DNA of 64,000 nt, taken from NCBI RefSeq assembly GCF_900105415.1, contig NZ_FNSM01000001.1, positions 4,120,501-4,184,500 of the forward strand, written 5' to 3'. Shown in pieces: positions 26,394 to 33,886 of the stretch. Made by a program: the position numbers and the translations under genes. Under the pieces are notes generated by a model. That model did not search any database. It was not told the origin of the DNA and saw only the letters and a program-made list of their open reading frames with translations. Positions within the stretch are counted from its first letter, which is position 1. Every line of letters begins with the position of its first letter. Source of the stretch: Streptomyces sp. TLI_105. Its GTDB lineage: Bacteria; Actinomycetota; Actinomycetes; Streptomycetales; Streptomycetaceae.

Positions 26394-26735
26394 GTGGCCG
26401 GCGCCCTGAAGAACGTGACCGACGCAGACTTCGACGAAGTTGTCCTCAAGAGCGACAAGCCCGTCCTGGTGGACTTCTGGGCTGCCTGGTGCGGCCCGTG
26501 CCGTCAGATCGCCCCGTCGCTGGAGGCCATCGCCGCCGAGCACGGCGAGGAGATCGAGGTCGTGAAGCTCAACATCGACGAGAACCCGGCCACGGCTGCC
26601 AAGTACGGCGTCATGTCGATCCCGACGCTCAACGTCTACCAGGGCGGCGACGTCGTGAAGACCATCGTCGGCGCCAAGCCGAAGGCCGCCATCCTGCGTG
26701 ACCTGGCGGACTTCGTCGAGCCCGCCAAGGGCTGA
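26394..26735 (+). CDS. trxA: Thioredoxin
   Basis: 113 residues with the WCGPC active site (Cys33, Cys36), the cis-proline motif SIPTLNVY and the usual thioredoxin length. It reduces disulphides in ribonucleotide reductase, peroxiredoxins and anti-sigma RsrA-type proteins. The GTG at 26394 has a perfect AAGGAGGTC ribosome site. It is co-transcribed with trxB and is followed by a parS site that partly overlaps the terminator stem. Confidence 0.96.
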   Translation: MAGALKNVTDADFDEVVLKSDKPVLVDFWAAWCGPCRQIAPSLEAIAAEHGEEIEVVKLNIDENPATAAKYGVMSIPTLNVYQGGDVVKTIVGAKPKAAILRDLADFVEPAKG

Positions 26736-26747
26736 TGCTCCTCCTCT

Positions 26748-26761
26748 GTTTCACGTGAAAC
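26748..26761. other. parS site overlapping the trxA terminator
   Basis: Perfect GTTTCACGTGAAAC, 12 bp after the trxA stop codon. Its last three bases are also the first bases of the terminator stem. Confidence 0.95.
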
Positions 26762-26790
26762 GGCCCGTCCCCGGCAGGGGGCGGGCCGTT
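26759..26790. terminator. Bidirectional terminator between trxA and the GNAT gene
   Basis: 14-bp stem (26759-26772 with 26777-26790, one T-G wobble) with a GGCA loop, between convergent genes. The AA/TT ends give short A/T runs on both strands. Confidence 0.85.
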
Positions 26791-26804
26791 CTCGTCCTCC
26801 GAAG

Positions 26805-27422
26805 CTAGAGCGGCCGTAGCGCGGGCTCCTTCTGTACGGCGCCGAGCAGACGGTCCAGGGCCATCTCGACGTCCTCCTTCCAGGAGAGCGTCGTCCTGAG
26901 CTCCAGCCTCAGCCGAGGGAAGGCGTGGTGCGGACGGACGGTCTTGAAGCCCACGGCGAGGAGGTGGTCGGCCGGCAGCACACAGGCCGGCTCCTTCCAG
27001 CGGGCGTCTCCGAACGCCTCGATCGCCTTGAAGCCCCGCCTCATCACGTCCTTGGCCACCGTCTGCACCATCACCCGCCCCAGGCCCTGCCCCTGATAGC
27101 CCGGCATGATCCACGCCGTCATCAGTTGGACGGCGTCCGACGCCACGGGGCTCGTCGGAAAGGCCGTCGAGCGCGGCACATAGGCCGGGGGAGCGTAGAG
27201 GACGTAACCGACCGGCACCTCGTCGACGTAGACCACCCGGCCGCAGGAACCCCACTCCAGGAGAACGCCCGAGATCCAGGCCTCCTTCTCCAGCTCCGGG
27301 CGCCCCGCCTTCACCGCCGCCTCCCCACTGACCGGGTCGAGCTCCCAGAAGACACAGGAGCGACACCGCTTGGGGAGATCCGGAAGGTTGTCCAGGGTGA
27401 GCGGTACGAGCCGACGCCCCAC
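26805..27422 (-). CDS. GNAT-family N-acetyltransferase
   Basis: 205 residues. The acetyl-CoA loop is MPGYQGQGLGRVM, preceded by the beta-strand LMTAWI. The N-terminal part contains CRSCVFWE, a Cys-x2-Cys element seen in this GNAT subgroup. GTG 27422 follows GAGGAG. The substrate is not predictable. In mycobacteria the place between trxC and parB is taken by the wall regulator CwlM; here only this acetyltransferase is present. Confidence 0.82.
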   Translation of the reverse strand: MGRRLVPLTLDNLPDLPKRCRSCVFWELDPVSGEAAVKAGRPELEKEAWISGVLLEWGSCGRVVYVDEVPVGYVLYAPPAYVPRSTAFPTSPVASDAVQLMTAWIMPGYQGQGLGRVMVQTVAKDVMRRGFKAIEAFGDARWKEPACVLPADHLLAVGFKTVRPHHAFPRLRLELRTTLSWKEDVEMALDRLLGAVQKEPALRPL

Positions 27423-27513
27423 GGCTACTCCTCGTTTCCCTCGCCATCGAGCACGGATACGCCTCTCGGAATCGTATCGATCGGGCGATCGGGGCGATAC
27501 CGCTCACATGCAA

Positions 27514-27557
27514 AGGGCGGGCCGCGTTCCGGTGAAGACCGGAGCACGGCCCGCCCT
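27514..27557 (-). terminator. Terminator after parB
   Basis: AGGGCGGGCCG (27514-27524) pairs with CGGCCCGCCCT (27547-27557), with an inner TTCCGG/CCGGAG extension. It lies 28 bp after the parB stop codon. Confidence 0.8.
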
Positions 27558-27584
27558 GAGCGGTCCCGGCGAGCGGGGAGGGGA

Positions 27585-28625
27585 TCAGCCCTCGGCGTCC
27601 TGCTCGGCGTTCGCGCGGCCCAGGACCCGTCCCTCGCCGGGAGCGAGGGTCGAGAGGATCCGCTCCAGATCGTCCATCGAGGCGAACTCGACGACGATCT
27701 TGCCCTTCTTCTGCCCCAGGTCGACCTTCACGCGGGTCTCGAAGCGGTCCGAGAGCCGGGTGGCGAGGTCCGTCAGCGCGGGCGAGACCCGGGCGCCGGC
27801 ACGCGGCCCCCTCGGCTTGGCCGCGGACGCGGGCTCCTCGGAACCCATGAGGCTGACGATCTCCTCGACGCTGCGCACCGAGAGGCCTTCGGAGACGATC
27901 CGGTACGCCAGCTTGTCCTGGGCCTCCGGGTCCTCGACACCGAGCAGAGCCCTCGCGTGTCCGGCGGAGAGCACTCCGGCGGCGACCCGGCGCTGCACCG
28001 GCAGCGAGAGCCGCAGCAGACGCAGCGTGTTGGAGATCTGCGGGCGGGACCGTCCGATCCGCTCCGCGAGCTGGTCATGGGTGCAGCCGAAGTCCTTGAG
28101 CAGCTGCTCGTAGGCGTGGGCCTCCTCGATCGCGTTCAGCTGGGCCCGGTGAAGGTTCTCCAGGAGCGCGTCCAGAAGCATCTTCTCATCGTCGGTGTCC
28201 CGGACGATCGCCGGGATCCGCTCAAGGCCCGCCGTCGTCGAAGCCCGCAGACGACGCTCACCCATGACGAGCTCGTAGCGGTCGGCCTCGATCTTGCGCA
28301 CGACCACGGGCTGGAGCAGGCCGACCTCCTTGATGGAGGTGACGAGCTCCGCCAGCGCGTCCTCGTCGAAGACCTCACGCGGCTGGTGCCGGTTGGGAAC
28401 GATCGCATCGATCGGAAGCTCGGTGAAGTAGGCCCCGGCCGGAGGCTCCGGCAGGGCCGTCGGCTCGGGTTCGTTCCACGTCGGGGCCGACTCCGGGGCC
28501 TGGGGGCTCCGCGGCAGCGTCGTCAGCTTCGCGGCGGCCACCCCGCGCTCGACCTGTCGTTCCTGGGGAGCAGCGGGGATCAGCGCACCGAGCCCACGCC
28601 CCAATCCCCTACGTCGCTCACTCAC
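27585..28625 (-). CDS. parB: Chromosome-partitioning protein ParB
   Basis: 346 residues. After a basic N-terminus (SERRRGLGRGLGALIP, which contacts ParA) comes the ParB/CTPase domain with motifs HQPREVF, GERRLRAS and ENLHRAQLNAIEEA. The helix-turn-helix ERIGRSRPQISNTLRLLRLS reads parS, and the C-terminal dimerisation domain follows. ParB loads at parS and spreads to compact the origin during sporulation. The GTG at 28625 overlaps the parA stop by four bases. Seven target sites lie in this window, two of them in the parA gene or its leader. Confidence 0.97.
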   Translation of the reverse strand: MSERRRGLGRGLGALIPAAPQERQVERGVAAAKLTTLPRSPQAPESAPTWNEPEPTALPEPPAGAYFTELPIDAIVPNRHQPREVFDEDALAELVTSIKEVGLLQPVVVRKIEADRYELVMGERRLRASTTAGLERIPAIVRDTDDEKMLLDALLENLHRAQLNAIEEAHAYEQLLKDFGCTHDQLAERIGRSRPQISNTLRLLRLSLPVQRRVAAGVLSAGHARALLGVEDPEAQDKLAYRIVSEGLSVRSVEEIVSLMGSEEPASAAKPRGPRAGARVSPALTDLATRLSDRFETRVKVDLGQKKGKIVVEFASMDDLERILSTLAPGEGRVLGRANAEQDAEG

Positions 28626-29698
28626 TGGATCCCCTCCGACATGCTGCGCTGGTTGTTCTGGTGCCCTACATGGGCGTGCTGCGGGTCGTAGTGCACGGCG
28701 GCCCCCCGCAGGGCGATCTCACGGGCCGCTTCGAGATACGACAGGGCGCCGCTGGAGCCCGGGTCGTAGGTGAGGACCGTCTGCCCGTAGCTCGGCGCCT
28801 CCGAGATGCGGACGGACCTCGGAATGCTGGTCCGCAGCACCTCCTCGGCGAAGTGGCTGCGCACCTCGTCGGCGACCTGCGAGGCGAGCCTCGTCCTGCC
28901 GTCGTACATGGTGAGCAGGATCGTCGAGACGTGGAGCGCCGGGTTGAGGTGCCCCCGTACCAGGTCGACGTTCCGCAGGAGCTGCCCGAGGCCCTCCAGC
29001 GCGTAGTACTCGCACTGGATCGGGATCAGCACCTCTGCGCCCGCCACCATGGCGTTGACCGTGAGGAGACCGAGCGAGGGCGGGCAGTCGATCAGGATGT
29101 AGTCCAGCGGCTGCTCATAGGCCTGGATCGCCCGCTGCAGGCGACTCTCACGCGCCACCAGGGACACCAGCTCGATCTCCGCGCCGGCGAGGTCGATGGT
29201 GGCCGGGGCGCAGAAGAGGCCCTCGACGTCCATGACCGGCTGCACCACATCGGAGAGCGGCTTGCTGTCCACCAGGACGTCGTAGATCGAGGGGACCTCG
29301 GCGTGGTGGTCGATGCCGAGTGCCGTCGAGGCGTTGCCCTGCGGGTCCAGGTCGATGACCAGGACGCGAGCACCGTGCAGCGCCAGGGAGGCGGCAAGGT
29401 TGACCGTCGTGGTCGTCTTGCCCACGCCGCCCTTCTGATTGGCGACCACCATCACACGCGTCTGGGCCGGGCGGGGAAGTCCCTCACCGGCACGGCCCAG
29501 CGCTTCTACTGCCAGCTGGGCAGCACGACCGATGGGGGTGTCGTCCATCGGGGGCGGTGTTTCACGTGAAACATCCTCCCCCACCGATTCGGTTCGGGGA
29601 CCGGGGACCGGATCGGTCATCGGTCCCGCGATGTTGGCGTCGGACCGCAAGGATTCACTCTCCTCGGCTTCAGGCTCGCGATGAGGAGAGCCTGCCAT
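28622..29698 (-). CDS. parA: Chromosome-partitioning ATPase ParA
   Basis: 358 residues from ATG 29698 (chosen by family length). The deviant Walker A KGGVGKTTT is at about residues 89-97, the DLDPQGNAS motif follows, then Walker B ILIDCPPSLG. ParA forms the scaffold along aerial hyphae that positions ParB-origin complexes. The first 80 residues are a disordered extension. In it the parS site at 29559-29572 is read as Val43-Ser-Arg-Glu-Thr47. Starts at ATG 29620 and ATG 29878 are also in frame; the latter would make the parS site at 29860 coding. Coupled to parB. Confidence 0.93.
   Translation of the reverse strand: MAGSPHREPEAEESESLRSDANIAGPMTDPVPGPRTESVGEDVSRETPPPMDDTPIGRAAQLAVEALGRAGEGLPRPAQTRVMVVANQKGGVGKTTTTVNLAASLALHGARVLVIDLDPQGNASTALGIDHHAEVPSIYDVLVDSKPLSDVVQPVMDVEGLFCAPATIDLAGAEIELVSLVARESRLQRAIQAYEQPLDYILIDCPPSLGLLTVNAMVAGAEVLIPIQCEYYALEGLGQLLRNVDLVRGHLNPALHVSTILLTMYDGRTRLASQVADEVRSHFAEEVLRTSIPRSVRISEAPSYGQTVLTYDPGSSGALSYLEAAREIALRGAAVHYDPQHAHVGHQNNQRSMSEGIQ
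29559..29572. other. parS site inside parA
   Basis: Perfect GTTTCACGTGAAAC within the 5' part of parA, read in frame as V-S-R-E-T in the disordered N-terminal extension. Confidence 0.95.
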
Positions 29699-29859
29699 GC
29701 TTTCGGGGTCGCGAACCAGCGAGGTCGGTGGTTCTGTGGGTGAATCCACCTCTGTGGACAACTCCGTAACCCTCACGGGTGGCTTCACGCGGGGTCGACG
29801 GTCCCTGGGCGCGGCAGCCGCGCGACCGCGGCTGATGATCCCCTGCAGCAGTGAGCGAC

Positions 29860-29873
29860 GTTTCACGTGAAAC
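29860..29873. other. parS site in the parA leader
   Basis: Perfect GTTTCACGTGAAAC, 162 bp upstream of the assigned parA start and 62 bp after the rsmG stop codon, in the presumed parAB promoter region. ParB bound here could repress parAB (inference). Confidence 0.95.
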
Positions 29874-29934
29874 ACCATGCCGCCGCCGCCCGGCCGGGAC
29901 CGTTCGACACTCCGAAATGGTACGTATGCGACGC

Positions 29935-30651
29935 TCAGCGGCGCCGACGGGTCTTGCTCGTCCGGGCGGCCTTCGCCCGCTTGGCCGCGAACCGCACCCC
30001 GCCGGGGCTCTCGCCGACCTCCACCCGCACGACCGTGGACAACGGATCGACGATGCCCTCGCCCACCTGAAGCACCGCGGTCTCCACCACACCGAGCCGG
30101 GAGAGCGCGGCGCGAGCACCGTCGATCTCCTCCTGCGCGGTGTCGCCCTTGAGCGCCAGCATCTCTCCGTACGGACGCAGCAGGGGAACACCCCAGCCGG
30201 CCAGTCGGTCGAGCGGGGCCACCGCGCGGGCGGTCACCACGTGCACGGGCGTGATCTTGCCGAGCATCTCCTCCGCACGTCCCCGCACCACGGTCACGTG
30301 GTCGAGGCCGAGCAGCTCGACGACCTCCTGGAGGAAGTTCGTCCTGCGCAGGAGGGGCTCCAGGAGCGTGATCTTCAGATCGGGCCGCACCAGGGCCAGG
30401 GGGATGCCGGGCAGACCGGCGCCCGAGCCCACGTCGCAGACGGTGACGCCCTCGGGGACGACCTCCGAGAGGACGGCGCAGTTCAGCAGGTGACGCTCCC
30501 AGAGGCGCGGGACCTCGCGCGGGCCGATCAGGCCGCGCTTCACACCCGCGTCTGCGAGCAGCTCCGCGTACCGCACGGCCTCCGGGAAGTACTCGCCGAA
30601 GACTGTCCGCGCCTGCTCCGGCGCCTCGGGGAGCTCCGCTGCCTCCGTCAC
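29935..30651 (-). CDS. rsmG: 16S rRNA (guanine-N7) methyltransferase RsmG (GidB)
   Basis: 238 residues from GTG 30651 (GGAAGG upstream). The SAM-binding motif VCDVGSGAGLPGIPLA and the VTARAVAPLDRL and LKG motifs identify RsmG, which methylates G527 (E. coli numbering) of 16S rRNA. Loss of RsmG in Streptomyces gives low-level streptomycin resistance and often more antibiotic production (known). The C-terminus is an unusual basic tail ending KTRRRR. It lies between jag and parA on the same strand. Confidence 0.96.
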   Translation of the reverse strand: MTEAAELPEAPEQARTVFGEYFPEAVRYAELLADAGVKRGLIGPREVPRLWERHLLNCAVLSEVVPEGVTVCDVGSGAGLPGIPLALVRPDLKITLLEPLLRRTNFLQEVVELLGLDHVTVVRGRAEEMLGKITPVHVVTARAVAPLDRLAGWGVPLLRPYGEMLALKGDTAQEEIDGARAALSRLGVVETAVLQVGEGIVDPLSTVVRVEVGESPGGVRFAAKRAKAARTSKTRRRR

Positions 30652-30725
30652 GGGAACCGTCCTTCCGTACCGCACGCCTCGCGTGCGAGCGCACTGTGGT
30701 GGCTGACTATCAAGGCTGACAAAGA

Positions 30726-30755
30726 TCGGCCCCGCCTGCGAACAGACGGGGCCGA
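30726..30755 (-). terminator. Hairpin between jag and rsmG
   Basis: TCGGCCCCG (30726-30734) pairs with CGGGGCCGA (30747-30755), extended by CTG/CAG inside. It lies 15 bp after the jag stop codon and probably ends or attenuates the rnpA-yidC-jag transcript. Confidence 0.65.
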
Positions 30756-30769
30756 CACTACGTGAGGGG

Positions 30770-31282
30770 TCAGGCCGGGAGCACAACGACGAAGCGCTGC
30801 GGCTCCTCGCCCTCGGACTCGCTGCGCAGACCGGCGGCGGCGATCGCGTCGTGCACGACCTTGCGCTCGAACGGCGTCATCGGGTCCAGCTTGACCGGCT
30901 GGCCGGTGGACTTCACCTCGGCCGCGGCCTTCGCACCCAGCTCGGCGAGCTCGGAGCGCTTCTTGGCCCGGAAGCCGGCGATGTCGAGCATCAGTCGGCT
31001 GCGGTCACCCGTCTCGCGGTGCACAGCGAGACGCGTCAGCTCCTGGAGCGCTTCCAGGACCTCGCCGTCGCGGCCCACGAGCTTCTGCAGGTCGCGGCTG
31101 CTGGAGTCGCTGATGATCGAGACCGCGGCCCGGTCCGCCTCGACGTCCATGTCGATGTCGCCGTCGAGGTCGGCGATGTCGAGCAGGCCCTCGAGGTAGT
31201 CAGCCGCGATCTCACCCTCCTGCTCCAGGCGGGTCAGGGTGTCGCCACCCTCGGCGGCGGCGGAGGTGGTGCCTTCCGTCAC
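30770..31282 (-). CDS. jag: Jag/KhpB-type RNA-binding protein (KH + R3H)
   Basis: 170 residues. An acidic N-terminal segment precedes a KH-like domain (about 45-100, ISDSSSRDLQKLVGRDGEVL). A C-terminal R3H domain follows, with the Arg-x3-His core in TPFERKVVHDAI. It binds RNA and affects cell-wall elongation in other Gram-positive bacteria. It is encoded 29 bp after yidC, the invariant order in actinobacteria. Confidence 0.93.
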   Translation of the reverse strand: MTEGTTSAAAEGGDTLTRLEQEGEIAADYLEGLLDIADLDGDIDMDVEADRAAVSIISDSSSRDLQKLVGRDGEVLEALQELTRLAVHRETGDRSRLMLDIAGFRAKKRSELAELGAKAAAEVKSTGQPVKLDPMTPFERKVVHDAIAAAGLRSESEGEEPQRFVVVLPA

Positions 31283-31311
31283 GGATGGACTCCTTCTTGC
31301 TTCGGGGAGGC

Positions 31312-32631
31312 TTACTTCTTGGAGGACGGGTGCTTGGGCCGCTGCTGGCCCTTGCGCTGGCCCTGACCGGACTTGCCCTGACGGGAGCCGCCGGAGTTGG
31401 CACGGCTCGGACGCTGGGGCTTGTCGCCCTGTGCCTCGTCCTTGGCCGCGGCGGCCTCGGTCGAACCCTGGGGCTTCTTCTCGAGCGAGGTGGTCGCCTC
31501 TTCGACGGCCGGCTCGGAGCCTTCCTCGGAGTCCTTCACCACGGACTGCTGGGCCGCGGAGGCCTGGCGCTGGGACTTGGTCTGGCGCTTGGGCTGCTGG
31601 CGCCTGGCGGCGGCACCGCCCTCGGCCTCGGCCACGATCGTGTCGCTCTTGATCACGGTGCCGTCCGCCTGGGCGGCGAAGCCGGCCTTGGACAGACCCG
31701 CGAAGAAGCGGCGCTCGTTCTCGTTGCGGTCACTGCCCTTGGCGACGATGACCTTGACGATGTTCTTCCGCCGACGACCCTTGACCTCGCCGCTGTGCGT
31801 GACGCTCTTCAGCAGGCGCTGGAGGTAGGCGTCCTGCGCCTTGCTGCCCGGGGTCGGGTTCTGGTTGATCACGTACATCTGCTGGCCCATGGTCCACACG
31901 TTCGTGGTCAGCCAGTAGACGAGGACACCGACGGGGAAGTTGATGCCCATGCCGGCGAAGATCAGCGGGAAGATGTACATGAGCATCTTCTGCTGCTGCA
32001 TGTACGGGGTCTTCACCGACAGGTCGACGTTCTTCATCATCAGCTGGCGCTGGGTGAAGAACTGCGACGCCGACATCATGACGATCATGACCGCGGTGAC
32101 GATGCGCACATCGGTCAGCGAGGCGCCGAGCGCCTCGACCTTCTCGGCGCTGTCCATGAACTTCGCGGCCAGCGGCGCACCGAAGATGTGGGCCTGACGG
32201 GCGCTGGCGAGCAGGTCCTCGTTGATGACGCCGATCGTCTTGCCCTCGGCGATGCTGGAGAGCACGCGGTACAGCGCGAAGAAGAACGGCGACTGCGCCA
32301 GGATGGGAAGGCACGAGGAGAGCGGGTTGGTACCCGTCTCCTTGTACAGCTTCATCATCTCTTCGGACTGACGCTGCTTGTCGCTCTTGTAGCGCTCCTG
32401 GATCGCCTTCATCTTCGGCTGGAGCGCCTGCATGTTCCGCGTCGACTTGATCTGCTTCACGAAAAGCGGGATCAGACAGATACGGATCAGCACCACCAGG
32501 GACACGATGGACAGTCCCCAGGCCCAGCCCGTGTCCGGGCCGAAGATCGCCCCGTACATCGAATGGAACTGGACGATCACCCAGGAGACGGGTGTGGTGA
32601 TGAAGCTGAACAGACTGGCAATCGTGTCCAC
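31312..32631 (-). CDS. yidC: Membrane protein insertase YidC
   Basis: 439 residues. Membrane helices lie near residues 5-30, 35-55, 100-120, 175-200 and 215-240, in the YidC/Oxa1 order. The conserved hydrophilic-groove region around [20 protein letters not shown] is clear. After residue 290 there is a long, very basic, Gln/Ser-rich cytoplasmic tail, a feature of high-GC Gram-positive YidC that probably binds ribosomes. It inserts membrane proteins with or without SecYEG. The gene sits 3 bp after yidD. Confidence 0.96.
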   Translation of the reverse strand: MDTIASLFSFITTPVSWVIVQFHSMYGAIFGPDTGWAWGLSIVSLVVLIRICLIPLFVKQIKSTRNMQALQPKMKAIQERYKSDKQRQSEEMMKLYKETGTNPLSSCLPILAQSPFFFALYRVLSSIAEGKTIGVINEDLLASARQAHIFGAPLAAKFMDSAEKVEALGASLTDVRIVTAVMIVMMSASQFFTQRQLMMKNVDLSVKTPYMQQQKMLMYIFPLIFAGMGINFPVGVLVYWLTTNVWTMGQQMYVINQNPTPGSKAQDAYLQRLLKSVTHSGEVKGRRRKNIVKVIVAKGSDRNENERRFFAGLSKAGFAAQADGTVIKSDTIVAEAEGGAAARRQQPKRQTKSQRQASAAQQSVVKDSEEGSEPAVEEATTSLEKKPQGSTEAAAAKDEAQGDKPQRPSRANSGGSRQGKSGQGQRKGQQRPKHPSSKK

Positions 32632-32634
32632 TAA

Positions 32635-32961
32635 TCAGGCTCCTTGAGCATTGGGCGAGGTCTCGGCGGCCGGGCTCGTCTCGACGGGGGACCCGCCCTT
32701 GTCACCGCGCAGCGCGTTCCGCAGCATCTCGTGCCAGCGGGGACGCTTGCGCGGGGGGACGTGATCCACGCCGCCGGGCGACCACGGGTTGCACCGCAGG
32801 AGGCGCCAGGCGGTCAGGGCCGTGCCCTTGATCGCGCCATGCCGGTCGATGGCCGTGAATCCGTAGTGGGAACACGACGGGTAGTACCGGCAGACGGGGC
32901 CCAGGAGAGGGCTGATCGTCCACTGGTACAGCTTGATGAGAGCCAGCAGCGGGTACTTCAT
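32635..32961 (-). CDS. yidD: Membrane protein insertion efficiency factor YidD
   Basis: 108 residues. The core [20 protein letters not shown], then [15 protein letters not shown] and [14 protein letters not shown], is the complete YidD (DUF37) family signature, with three conserved cysteines. It associates with the inner face of the membrane and assists YidC. Its start overlaps the rnpA stop by four bases. The C-terminal 35 residues are a polar extension. Confidence 0.95.
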   Translation of the reverse strand: MKYPLLALIKLYQWTISPLLGPVCRYYPSCSHYGFTAIDRHGAIKGTALTAWRLLRCNPWSPGGVDHVPPRKRPRWHEMLRNALRGDKGGSPVETSPAAETSPNAQGA

Positions 32962-33329
32962 CGCGTGCCCCCTCCCAGCAACCGCTGGAGAGCGGCGTCC
33001 AGGTCTCGGGCCAGCTGTGCGTGGTCGGCGTCGCCGGCTCCGGGCAACGCCCGTACGACCACCAGGCTACCGGGGGGCAGCATGGAGATGCGGTCGCGGA
33101 CGAGATGGCGCAGGCGTCGCTTCACCTGGTTGCGTACGACCGCCCCGCCCACGGCCTTGCTCACGACGAAACCCGCACGCGTCGGGGGAGCGCTCTCCCC
33201 AGGCGCGTGCGGGTCCGTTGCACCGCTGCGTAGGTGGACGACGAGGAGCGGGCGACCGGCCCGGCGACCTCGGCGTACCGCGGTTGCGAAGTCCTCGCGC
33301 CGCCTCAGCCGATTCTCGGTAGGCAGCAC
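32958..33329 (-). CDS. rnpA: Ribonuclease P protein component
   Basis: 123 residues, basic, with the RnpA core ([20 protein letters not shown]) and the conserved [17 protein letters not shown] stretch that contacts the RNA subunit. With the RNase P RNA, encoded elsewhere, it matures tRNA 5' ends. It lies 21 bp after rpmH and four bases into yidD. The layout rpmH-rnpA-yidD-yidC-jag is the standard bacterial cluster. Confidence 0.96.
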   Translation of the reverse strand: MLPTENRLRRREDFATAVRRGRRAGRPLLVVHLRSGATDPHAPGESAPPTRAGFVVSKAVGGAVVRNQVKRRLRHLVRDRISMLPPGSLVVVRALPGAGDADHAQLARDLDAALQRLLGGGTR

Positions 33330-33350
33330 GTCATGACCTGTTTAAGTGGA

Positions 33351-33488
33351 TCAGGCGGACAGCGCCGAGCGACCCTTGGAACGGCGGTTCGCAAGGATGG
33401 CGCGACCGGCACGCGTGCGCATGCGCAGGCGGAAGCCGTGGGTCTTCGCGCGACGACGGTTGTTCGGCTGGAAGGTGCGCTTGCTCAC
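33351..33488 (-). CDS. rpmH: Large ribosomal subunit protein bL34
   Basis: 45 residues starting at GTG 33488: [20 protein letters not shown] and ending [11 protein letters not shown], a full-length bL34. It is very short, basic and highly conserved. A TGGAG ribosome site lies upstream. It is the first gene of the minus-strand rpmH-rnpA-yidD-yidC-jag cluster and is divergent from dnaA. A strong promoter candidate is about 170 bp upstream. Confidence 0.97.
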   Translation of the reverse strand: MSKRTFQPNNRRRAKTHGFRLRMRTRAGRAILANRRSKGRSALSA

Positions 33489-33654
33489 TCGGGGGCTCCA
33501 GAAATGATTCGTAGATGGCGGGACATCGCCTGGCTGTCACCGTGCGCCCACGAGTAGCTCGCAATACGCCCGAGTGCACCGCTAAACGATCACAGACCGT
33601 GATCTTTGCCCATCGGAGGCAGGCGGCAGCAGCCATCGACAACTCGACCTGGTT

Positions 33655-33684
33655 ACGGTACGCGCGGCTACGCCATCCGGTCAA
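33655..33684 (-). promoter_or_regulatory. Candidate rpmH promoter
   Basis: On the minus strand TTGACC (33679-33684) and TACCGT (33655-33660) are separated by 18 bp, a good HrdB-type promoter. It reads toward rpmH and leaves a leader of roughly 160 bases. Confidence 0.6.
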
Positions 33685-33706
33685 ACCGGCCCGTCGCCAC
33701 CCCCCA

Positions 33707-33761
33707 TTGTGCACAGGCTGTGGACAACAACTTGAACCACGTCATCCGCCCCGACTACCGT
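33707..33761 (+). promoter_or_regulatory. dnaA promoter candidate with adjoining DnaA boxes
   Basis: TTGAAC (33732-33737) and TACCGT (33756-33761), spaced 18 bp, form a promoter candidate reading into dnaA. A perfect reverse-strand DnaA box, TGTGGACAA, occupies 33719-33727 just before the -35. A one-mismatch box, TTGTGCACA, is at 33707-33715. Two DnaA boxes in the dnaA promoter are known in Streptomyces and allow autorepression. The rest of the 398-bp gap 33489-33886 shows only the rpmH promoter. Confidence 0.65.
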
Positions 33762-33886
33762 GGACGACCTCCACAATCTTTATTCCGTTCTGTCCTCACC
33801 TGTCCTCGACGGACCCATCCTCACGGACTTCGACCCACCGTCCCCGCGAACCACACCATCGTGGGACCTTCGAGAAAGCGTGCCCT

